NCBI GenBank assembly: GCA_937978655.1
Contig: CALJUX010000041.1
Coordinates: 1-15,610, forward strand
DNA length: 15,610 bases
Reading direction: 5' to 3'
DNA from: an uncultured Chromatiaceae bacterium
GTDB taxonomy: Bacteria; Pseudomonadota; Gammaproteobacteria; Enterobacterales; Alteromonadaceae
The position numbers were made by a program, and so were the translations under genes. The notes under the pieces are model-generated. The model searched no databases. It was given only the letters and a program-made list of their open reading frames with translations, and was not told the DNA's origin. Shown here piece after piece: positions 1 to 3,976 of this stretch; the first letter of the stretch is position 1; each line of letters begins with the position of its first letter.

Positions 1-21
1 TGGCGTAATAGTTAGGGTAAG

Positions 22-54
22 AAAAGGGCTCCTCTGGAGCCCTTTTTGTTTTTT
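22..54 (+). terminator. Intrinsic terminator of the gene upstream of the window
   Basis: GGGCTCC (26-32) and GGAGCCC (36-42) form a 7-bp GC-rich stem with a TCT loop. A22-A25 pair with the first Ts of the tail to give 11 bp, and a T-rich run follows (43-54). This is a textbook Rho-independent terminator. The gene it ends lies outside the window. A TAA at 6-8 preceded by GCG could be its stop codon, and tuf is the usual gene in this place in related bacteria, but eight bases cannot prove that. Confidence 0.9.
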
Positions 55-149
55 GCTATTTAGCGGACAACGCAGCTGCCAAAAGCGCCGGCAATTAGCA
101 GAATCGGACTGAACTGGTAAAAAGATCGGATCGGATCGGACTGTGATGC

Positions 150-183
150 TTGTTTTAGTGCGCTGGCACAGTATAATGAGCGG
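150..183 (+). promoter_or_regulatory. Sigma70 promoter for tRNA-Trp-secE-nusG
   Basis: A perfect -10 TATAAT (172-177) lies 16 nt downstream of a weak -35 TTGTTT (150-155). The discriminator GAGCGG (178-183) is GC-rich, which is typical of stable-RNA promoters under stringent control. Transcription should start near 183. The promoter sits between the upstream terminator and the tRNA, so it most likely drives the tRNA, secE and nusG as one unit. The element is read by eye and the start point has not been measured. Confidence 0.75.
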
Positions 184-187
184 CTAT

Positions 188-218
188 TTTTTGTTACCTG
201 CCATGCAGGTAGCAAAGA
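188..218 (+). other. Leader hairpin upstream of tRNA-Trp
   Basis: TTGTTACCTGC (191-201) and GCAGGTAGCAA (205-215) pair over 11 bp with one T-G wobble around the loop CAT (202-204). The stem extends to 188/218 with further weak pairs. It lies just after the predicted transcription start and ends about 4 nt before the mature tRNA. There is no T-run, so it is not a terminator. It probably shapes the 5' precursor of the tRNA or protects the transcript; the function is inferred. Confidence 0.55.
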
Positions 219-222
219 CCAC

Positions 223-299
223 AGGGGCATAGTTCCAATTGGTAGAACAGCGGTCTCCAAAACCGATGGTTGGGGGTTCGAATCCCTCTGCCCCTGCCA
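223..299 (+). tRNA. trpT: tRNA-Trp (anticodon CCA)
   Basis: The full cloverleaf can be drawn. The acceptor stem is AGGGGCA/TGCCCCT (223-229/289-295). The D stem is GTTC/GAAC (232-235/245-248) with a 9-nt loop. The anticodon loop is CTCCAAA (255-261), with anticodon CCA at 257-259. The T arm GGGGG-TTCGAAT-CCCTC runs 272-288. The discriminator is G296 and CCA is encoded (297-299). Two oddities stand out. The top of the anticodon stem is a G250/A266 (27-43) mismatch, leaving 4 pairs. Position 24 is A (247), pairing with U11, where E. coli has G24. The gene decodes UGG for protein synthesis. The symbol follows the E. coli name for this gene. Confidence 0.97.
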
Positions 300-320
300 A
301 TTTTCTTAGTTGATTGTAGT

Positions 321-341
321 AGCTGATACTGCAGTACAGCT
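321..341 (+). other. Small hairpin between tRNA-Trp and secE
   Basis: AGCTG (321-325) pairs with CAGCT (337-341). With A326 bulged, TAC pairs with GTA around a TGCA tetraloop. The core 327-336 is a perfect 10-bp DNA palindrome. It lies 22 nt after the tRNA 3' end, where the dicistronic transcript must be cut to free the tRNA, so it may mark a processing site. No T-run follows, so transcription should continue into secE. Confidence 0.4.
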
Positions 342-382
342 GTTGTAGCTTGGTTACACAAGCGTGGATAGTGAGTTAGAGC

Positions 383-757
383 ATGAACGCAGCAACAGAA
401 GCGCCGAAAAGCGGTTTAGACATCATCAAATGGATAGCGGTATTCGCGATTCTGACTTTATTAGTCGTCGCTAACTACATTTTCGAATTTTCAACGCTGG
501 AGCGGGCTATCGGTCTGCTAATCATGATCCCACTGGCCGGTTTTGTCGCTGCCCAAACACAAAAAGGTCATGAATTTCTGACTTTCGCCAAAGAAGCCAA
601 ACTTGAAGTTCGTAAAGTCGTGTGGCCGACCCGGGCGGAAACGAATCAGACGACGATTATTGTTGCAGTGGTGACATTAATCATGGCGGTTATTCTGTAT
701 CTGCTGGATCTGGCGTTATTGAAAATTGTGTCGTTTTTAACAGGATTGGGGATCTAA
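383..757 (+). CDS. secE: Preprotein translocase subunit SecE
   Basis: SecE is the clamp-like membrane subunit of the SecYEG channel, which moves unfolded proteins across the inner membrane with SecA. This 124-residue protein has the long gammaproteobacterial form. Hydrophobic segments lie at about 13-33, 41-57 and 90-115. Between the second and third is the amphipathic region that ends in the family signature EVRKVVWPTRAETNQT, which contacts SecY. Only the third segment is essential in E. coli SecE. The ATG at 383 is the only plausible start, because an in-frame TAG lies at 377-379. Its ribosome-binding site is poor: only GTGAG at 371-375 resembles one. The gene follows tRNA-Trp and stops 3 nt before nusG, the standard secE-nusG pair. 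Confidence 0.98.
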   Translation: MNAATEAPKSGLDIIKWIAVFAILTLLVVANYIFEFSTLERAIGLLIMIPLAGFVAAQTQKGHEFLTFAKEAKLEVRKVVWPTRAETNQTTIIVAVVTLIMAVILYLLDLALLKIVSFLTGLGI

Positions 758-760
758 ACC

Positions 761-1300
761 ATGTCAGGAAAAATGCGTTGGTATGTGGTGCAGGCCTTTG
801 CAGGCTTTGAGCAGCGCGTCGCTACGTCGTTACGCGAGCATATCAAGATCCATAGCATGGAAGAAAAGTTTGGCGAAGTCTTAGTTCCAACTGAAGAAGT
901 TGTTGAGATGCGTGCCGGTCAGAAACGTAAATCTGAACGCAAATTTTTCCCTGGTTATGTATTAGTCCAGATGGAAATGTGTGAAGAAGCCTGGCACTTA
1001 GTGAAAAGCGTGCCACGCGTGCTTGGCTTTATCGGCGGTACTTCAGACCGTCCGGCACCGATCAGTGAAAAAGAAGCAAACACCATTCTGAATCGCCTGC
1101 AGGATAATGCAGATAAGCCGAAACCTAAGACACTGTTTGAAGCGGGTGAAGTGGTTCGGGTTTCAGAAGGTCCATTTGCTGACTTTAACGGTGTGGTTGA
1201 AGAAGTTGACTACGAAAAGAGTCGTGTCAAAGTTTCAGTACTTATTTTTGGTCGCTCAACACCAGTCGAACTGGAGTTTGGTCAGGTCGAAAAAGCTTAA
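761..1300 (+). CDS. nusG: Transcription termination/antitermination factor NusG
   Basis: NusG binds the RNA polymerase clamp through its N-terminal NGN domain and suppresses pausing. Its C-terminal KOW domain contacts either Rho or ribosomal protein S10, so it links transcription to termination or to translation. The 179-residue protein starts with RWYVVQAFAGFE, typical of the NGN domain (about 4-120). It contains RKFFPGYVLVQM and ends with the KOW module (about 126-179). I162-F163-G164-R165 match the E. coli Rho/S10-contacting loop. It is two residues shorter than E. coli NusG, at the N terminus. The ATG is 3 nt after the secE stop, with GGGGAT upstream as a ribosome-binding site. It is probably translationally coupled to secE and followed by a terminator. 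Confidence 0.99.
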   Translation: MSGKMRWYVVQAFAGFEQRVATSLREHIKIHSMEEKFGEVLVPTEEVVEMRAGQKRKSERKFFPGYVLVQMEMCEEAWHLVKSVPRVLGFIGGTSDRPAPISEKEANTILNRLQDNADKPKPKTLFEAGEVVRVSEGPFADFNGVVEEVDYEKSRVKVSVLIFGRSTPVELEFGQVEKA

Positions 1301-1316
1301 CGGTGAAATAACCGTT
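1299..1316 (+). other. Small hairpin at the nusG stop codon
   Basis: AACGGT (1299-1304) and ACCGTT (1311-1316) form a perfect 6-bp stem that begins inside the nusG stop codon. ACCGTT can instead pair with ACGG at 1320-1323, so two small hairpins compete. The right arm runs into the -35 element of the next promoter. A role in 3' end protection is possible but unproven. Confidence 0.4.
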
Positions 1317-1350
1317 GTAACGGGCCGCTGGTTAAAATATAATCGCGGCC
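1315..1350 (+). promoter_or_regulatory. rplK-rplA promoter embedded in the nusG terminator
   Basis: TTGTAA (1315-1320) lies exactly 17 nt upstream of a perfect TATAAT (1338-1343). The GC-rich discriminator CGCGGCC follows. This corresponds in place to the P-L11 promoter of E. coli, between nusG and rplK. The -10 box occupies the loop and descending arm of the nusG terminator hairpin, so one stretch serves both roles. Transcription should start near 1350, but no purine sits at the ideal distance, so the exact start is uncertain. Confidence 0.75.
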
Positions 1351-1356
1351 TTTTTT
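1323..1356 (+). terminator. Intrinsic terminator after nusG
   Basis: GGCCGC (1323-1328) pairs with GCGGCC (1345-1350). Above a bulged T1329, GGTTA (1330-1334) pairs with TAATC (1340-1344), one pair being G-T, around the loop AAATA. Six Ts (1351-1356) follow directly. It should stop most transcripts arriving from secE-nusG, leaving rplK to its own promoter. The hairpin coincides with the promoter core. Confidence 0.8.
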
Positions 1357-1362
1357 AACATC

Positions 1363-1411
1363 AGGGGAGCCGTTTGAGTAAGTGTCCTCGCACTTACGAG
1401 GCTGAGACCCT
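1363..1411 (+). promoter_or_regulatory. rplK leader, predicted L1 protein binding site
   Basis: The leader folds into stacked helices. AGGG/CCCT (1363-1366/1408-1411) and AGCC/GGCT (1368-1371/1400-1403) are split by a GAGA bulge. Above an asymmetric internal loop (GTTTGA against GA) is GTAAGTG/CACTTAC (1378-1384/1391-1397). Short helices with an asymmetric loop just before rplK are what the L1 target in this mRNA looks like. In known cases it mimics the L1 site on 23S rRNA, so that free L1 blocks translation of rplK and rplA. The fold is visible here; L1 binding is inferred from family knowledge. Confidence 0.65.
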
Positions 1412-1426
1412 ACAAAGAGGTGAAAC

Positions 1427-1855
1427 ATGGCTAAGAAAGTCACGGCACTTGTAAAATTACAAGTTAAAGCTGGTATGGCAAACCCGTCGCCACCAGTTGG
1501 TCCAGCACTGGGTCAACACGGTGTGAACATCATGGAATTCTGTAAAGGCTTCAACGCCCGTACAGAATCACTGGAAAAAGGCATGCCAATTCCAGTAGTG
1601 ATCACTGTATACAGCGACCGCTCATTTACATTCGAAACCCGTACCCCACCAGCATCATTCCTGCTGTTAAAAGCAGCTGGTCTGAAAGGTGGTTCAGGTC
1701 GCCCTAACACTCAGAAAGTCGGTAAAGTTACCCGCGCTCAGCTGGAAGAGATCGTCAAGATCAAACGTGCTGACCTGACGGCAGCAGACGACGAAGCAGC
1801 AGTTCGTACCATCGCCGGTACAGCTCGCTCAATGGGCTTAGTGGTGGAGGGCTAA
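1427..1855 (+). CDS. rplK: 50S ribosomal protein L11
   Basis: L11 binds the GTPase-associated region of 23S rRNA, forms the base of the L10-L12 stalk and is needed for RelA activation on stalled ribosomes. The 142-residue length equals that of E. coli L11. The N-terminal domain (about 1-70) contains the proline-rich motif PSPPVGPALGQHGVNIMEF, the thiostrepton-region surface. The C-terminal RNA-binding domain contains KGGSGRPNTQKVGKVT and ends AGTARSMGLVVEG. The ATG is preceded by AGAGGTG (1416-1422). The gene is first in the rplKA transcript, and its stop is 3 nt before rplA, which fits coupled translation under control of L1. Confidence 0.99.
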   Translation: MAKKVTALVKLQVKAGMANPSPPVGPALGQHGVNIMEFCKGFNARTESLEKGMPIPVVITVYSDRSFTFETRTPPASFLLLKAAGLKGGSGRPNTQKVGKVTRAQLEEIVKIKRADLTAADDEAAVRTIAGTARSMGLVVEG

Positions 1856-1858
1856 TCG

Positions 1859-2560
1859 ATGGCTAAATTATCTAAACGCGCTAAGTTAATCCGTTCAAAA
1901 GTAGATTCTACTCGTGAATACGCGATCAATGACGCCGTAGCGTTATTAAAAGAATTAACAGCTGGCAAATTCGTTGAAAGTATCGATGTTGCGATCAACC
2001 TCGGTATCGATGCCCGTAAATCTGACCAAAACGTGCGTGGTGCAACTGTACTGCCTCACGGTACTGGTCGTACTGTTCGCGTTGCAGTGTTCACTCAGGG
2101 TGCTAACGCTGAAGCTGCTAAAGCTGCCGGTGCCGACATCGTTGGTATGGAAGACTTAGCTGAACAGGTTAAGAAAGGCGAAATGAATTTCGACGTTGTT
2201 ATTGCGTCTCCAGATGCAATGCGCGTAGTCGGTATGCTGGGTCAAATCCTTGGTCCACGTGGCCTGATGCCAAACCCGAAAACCGGTACTGTAACTCCTA
2301 ACGTTGCTGACGCAGTGAAAAACGCCAAAGCAGGTCAGGTTCGTTACCGTAACGACAAGAATGGTATCATCCATTCAACTATCGGCAAGGTAGATTTCGA
2401 TACAGACAAACTGAAAGAGAACTTAGAGTCTCTGTTAGTTGCGCTGAAACGTGCTAAGCCATCAGTTGCAAAAGGTACTTACATCAAGAAAGTAACTATC
2501 TCTTCAACACACGGTGCTGGTATCGTTCTGGATCAGGCTTCTCTGGATGCCAAGGTCTAA
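1859..2560 (+). CDS. rplA: 50S ribosomal protein L1
   Basis: L1 forms the mobile stalk of the large subunit at the E site and helps release deacylated tRNA. It is also the translational repressor of its own rplK-rplA mRNA. The 233 residues compare with 234 in E. coli. Domain I is built from both ends of the chain. The central domain carries the family signature GRGLMPNPKTGT-like stretch (here PRGLMPNPKTGTVTPNV), followed by GQVRYRNDKNGIIH and the C-terminal TISSTHGAGIVLD. It begins 3 nt after the rplK stop with GGAGG (1846-1850) as ribosome-binding site. The next promoter starts 23 nt after its stop codon. Confidence 0.99.
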   Translation: MAKLSKRAKLIRSKVDSTREYAINDAVALLKELTAGKFVESIDVAINLGIDARKSDQNVRGATVLPHGTGRTVRVAVFTQGANAEAAKAAGADIVGMEDLAEQVKKGEMNFDVVIASPDAMRVVGMLGQILGPRGLMPNPKTGTVTPNVADAVKNAKAGQVRYRNDKNGIIHSTIGKVDFDTDKLKENLESLLVALKRAKPSVAKGTYIKKVTISSTHGAGIVLDQASLDAKV

Positions 2561-2582
2561 TAAAGCCGTTTAATTAAGCAGC

Positions 2583-2618
2583 TTTACAGGAGCGCGAGGT
2601 TATTTTATAATCTCGCGC
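2583..2618 (+). promoter_or_regulatory. rplJ-rplL-rpoBC promoter inside a long hairpin
   Basis: TTTACA (2583-2588, five of six consensus bases) lies 17 nt upstream of a perfect TATAAT (2606-2611). The discriminator CTCGCGC is GC-rich. It corresponds in position to P-L10 of E. coli and is the main promoter for rplJL-rpoBC. As at the rplK promoter, the -10 lies in the upper part and descending arm of a hairpin. The precise start, near 2617-2619, is uncertain. Confidence 0.8.
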
Positions 2619-2627
2619 TCAAATTTT
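2590..2627 (+). terminator. Possible terminator/attenuator between rplA and rplJ
   Basis: GAGCGCGAG (2590-2598) pairs perfectly with CTCGCGCTC (2612-2620). The inner bases GTTAT (2599-2603) pair with ATAAT (2607-2611), with one G-T pair, leaving a TTT loop and a 14-bp stem. The tail is AAATTTT, not an uninterrupted T-run, so termination is likely only partial. Read-through from the rplKA unit into rplJ is therefore expected. Confidence 0.55.
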
Positions 2628-2633
2628 CGGGTA

Positions 2634-2667
2634 GAAGCCGGCTTTTGCATGCAAAAGCATCGGCTTC
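2634..2667 (+). other. 5' hairpin of the rplJ leader
   Basis: GAAGCCG (2634-2640) pairs with CGGCTTC (2661-2667). Above a 2-nt bulge (AT, 2659-2660), GCTTTTGC pairs with GCAAAAGC around the centre at 2649-2650. The inner 18 bases (2641-2658) are a perfect palindrome. It starts about 15 nt after the predicted transcript start and has no T-run. It probably protects the 5' end or isolates the L10 site downstream. Confidence 0.6.
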
Positions 2668-2670
2668 CGT

Positions 2671-2869
2671 CCAAGACCGTAGGTGCTGAGACTCTTCGTC
2701 AGAGAAGACGACAGCTTAAAATAACAACCTACGCAGACGGTGTTAGCCCCAGAAAGATTCCTATCAATCTGGCTCTCACCGTAAATCGCGCGTCCGGTTC
2801 AGTAATGGATTCGGGCGATGTGTAGGCAACCGGACAATCCCGTCCGGATGAACCAGGAGTTAAGAGCCA
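2671..2869 (+). promoter_or_regulatory. L10(L12)4-binding leader of rplJ
   Basis: This stretch has no gene and carries the long structured leader expected before rplJ. The core helix pairs GTAGGT (2679-2684) with ACCTAC (2727-2732), topped by GCTG/CAGC and TCTTC/GAAGA. Below it, ACC (2676-2678) pairs with GGT (2739-2741), leaving GCAGAC unpaired on one strand, like the kink-turn of the known L10 leader. ACGGTG (2737-2742) can instead pair with CACCGT (2777-2782). AACCGGAC (2828-2835) can pair upstream with GTCCGGTT (2792-2799), or its CCGGAC part (2830-2835) can pair downstream with GTCCGG (2842-2847). These switches end beside the ribosome-binding site CAGGAG (2854-2859). Repression by the L10-L12 complex is inferred from the family. 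Confidence 0.75.
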
Positions 2870-3364
2870 ATGGCTATTAAGCTTGAAGACAAAAAAGCAA
2901 TTGTTGCTGAAGTCCAGGAAGCTGCCAAAGGTGCTTTATCTGCGGTAGTCGCAGACGCTCGTGGTGTCACTGTAGGCAAAATCACTGCTCTGCGTAAGCA
3001 AGCTCGTGAAGCTGGTGTATGGATGAAAGTTGTCCGTAATACACTGGTTCGCCGTGCAGTTACTGGCACCGAATTCGAGTGTTTAGGCGACGCGTTCGTC
3101 GGCCCAACGCTGATTGCGTTCTCTAAAGAGCACCCAGGTGCTGCAGCGCGTATCTTCAAAGATTTCGCGAAAGAGAACCAAAAGTTTGAGCTGAAAGGCG
3201 CAGCCTTCAATGGCGCCACAGTCAGTATCGATGTATTAGCAAGTCTGCCAACGCGCGACGAAGCTATTGCACGCCTGATGAGCACTATGAAAGAAGCAGC
3301 AGCCGGCAAACTTGTACGTACAATTGCCGCGGTTCGCGACCAAAAACAGGATCAAGCCGCGTAA
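2870..3364 (+). CDS. rplJ: 50S ribosomal protein L10
   Basis: L10 anchors the L12 dimers to the ribosome next to L11. Its complex with L12 represses translation of its own mRNA by binding the leader. The 164 residues compare with 165 in E. coli. The N-terminal globular RNA-binding domain starts MAIKLEDKKAIVAEVQEAAK and includes RGVTVGKITALRKQAREAGV and VVRNTLVRRAV. The C-terminal part from about residue 135 (LMSTMKEAAAGKLVRTIAAV) is the helix that carries L12 dimers. The ATG at 2870 has CAGGAG 10 nt upstream. The gene is followed by rplL after 68 nt. Confidence 0.99.
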   Translation: MAIKLEDKKAIVAEVQEAAKGALSAVVADARGVTVGKITALRKQAREAGVWMKVVRNTLVRRAVTGTEFECLGDAFVGPTLIAFSKEHPGAAARIFKDFAKENQKFELKGAAFNGATVSIDVLASLPTRDEAIARLMSTMKEAAAGKLVRTIAAVRDQKQDQAA

Positions 3365-3397
3365 TTCTACGTGTTGTTTGGTAAGTAAAGTTTAATA

Positions 3398-3412
3398 CGG
3401 GAAATTTTCCCG
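3398..3412 (+). other. Hairpin between rplJ and rplL
   Basis: CGGGA (3398-3402) pairs with TCCCG (3408-3412) around AATTT. It lies just before the rplL ribosome-binding site AGGAA (3420-3424) and leaves it free. It may insulate the rplL start, which must be translated several times more often than rplJ to supply multiple L12 copies. The role is inferred. Confidence 0.4.
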
Positions 3413-3432
3413 ATAGTTTAGGAATCTGAGCA

Positions 3433-3798
3433 ATGTCAGTTACTAAAGAGCAAATTTTAGACGCTATCGCAGCAATGTCTGTAATGGAAGTTGTTGAACT
3501 GGTTAGCGCTATGGAAGAAAAATTCGGCGTTTCAGCTGCTGCTGCTGTTGCAGTTGCTGCAGGTCCAGCCGCAGTTGTTGAAGAACAAACTGAATTCAAC
3601 GTAATCCTGGCCGCTGTTGGCGCGAACAAAGTTGCTGTTATCAAAGCAGTACGTGGCGCAACTGGTCTGGGTCTGAAAGAAGCGAAAGATCTGGTTGAAT
3701 CTGCTCCGGCAGCAATCAAAGAAGCCGTTGCTAAAGCCGAAGCTGATGCTCTGAAGAAAGAGTTAGAAGAAGCTGGTGCTACTGTTGAAGTTAAATAA
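3433..3798 (+). CDS. rplL: 50S ribosomal protein L7/L12
   Basis: L12 is the multicopy stalk protein that recruits EF-G, EF-Tu and other translational GTPases and stimulates GTP hydrolysis. The 121 residues equal the E. coli length. The N-terminal dimerisation domain (about 1-33) contains ILDAIAAMSVMEVVELVSAM. An Ala/Val-rich flexible hinge follows (about 34-52). The C-terminal factor-binding domain (about 53-121) contains KVAVIKAVRGATGLGLKEAK and ends GATVEVK. The ATG has AGGAA about 8 nt upstream. A strong attenuator lies directly downstream, which lowers expression of rpoBC relative to this highly made protein. Confidence 0.99.
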   Translation: MSVTKEQILDAIAAMSVMEVVELVSAMEEKFGVSAAAAVAVAAGPAAVVEEQTEFNVILAAVGANKVAVIKAVRGATGLGLKEAKDLVESAPAAIKEAVAKAEADALKKELEEAGATVEVK

Positions 3799-3834
3799 TC
3801 CAGCTCATACTGGATTAGACGCCTGATTTCAGGC
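3797..3834 (+). other. Two tandem hairpins directly after rplL
   Basis: AATCCAG (3797-3803) pairs with CTGGATT (3810-3816), starting inside the rplL stop codon. GCCTG (3821-3825) then pairs with CAGGC (3830-3834). Neither has a T-run. They come immediately before the attenuator and probably protect the 3' end of the abundant rplJL mRNA. Confidence 0.5.
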
Positions 3835-3836
3835 TA

Positions 3837-3867
3837 GGCTGGTGGTGATTTAACCACCGGCCTTTTT
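3837..3867 (+). terminator. Attenuator between rplL and rpoB
   Basis: GGCTGGTGGT (3837-3846) pairs with ACCACCGGCC (3853-3862), with one T-G pair, around the loop GATTTA. Five Ts (3863-3867) follow. E. coli has a partial terminator at the same point, which reduces rpoBC transcription relative to rplJL. The same role is likely here, because no convincing promoter lies between it and rpoB, so transcripts must read through. Confidence 0.85.
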
Positions 3868-3897
3868 GCGCTGTGGGATATTGATTTTCCCCGCCCC

Positions 3898-3923
3898 TTA
3901 TGACGCCATAGTGGATGTCATAA
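3898..3923 (+). other. Possible RNase III-type hairpin before rpoB
   Basis: TTATGAC (3898-3904) pairs with GTCATAA (3917-3923), and inside it CCA pairs with TGG around TAG (3906-3914). E. coli mRNA is cut by RNase III between rplL and rpoB, so this hairpin between the attenuator and the rpoB start is a candidate site. The stem is shorter than a classical RNase III substrate, so the assignment is tentative. Confidence 0.4.
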
Positions 3924-3976
3924 CCACCGCCCCGCAAGGGTAGGTAGGGTAAAAAATCAGCAAGCTGAGGAACCCC

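Noticed and set aside
1..8. Possible 3' end of an upstream tuf gene (GCG TAA at 3-8).
   Set aside because: Only one or two codons are visible. The terminator at 22-54 shows that some gene ends here, but its identity cannot be read from eight bases.
160..182. A third hairpin-embedded promoter at tRNA-Trp (CGCT 161-164 with AGCG 179-182).
   Set aside because: Only 4 bp, without the GGTTA core and without a T-run, so it does not match the other two.
2860..3309. 149-codon minus-strand frame opposite rplJ.
   Set aside because: It mirrors the codon bias of rplJ and shows no recognisable domain or clear ribosome-binding site.
3510..3585. GCT/GCA/GTT-rich repeat in rplL as a possible DNA repeat element.
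   Set aside because: It encodes the normal Ala/Val-rich hinge of L12.
3860..3976. Separate promoter for rpoB.
   Set aside because: No pair of -35/-10 boxes with proper spacing was found between the attenuator and rpoB; read-through explains expression.
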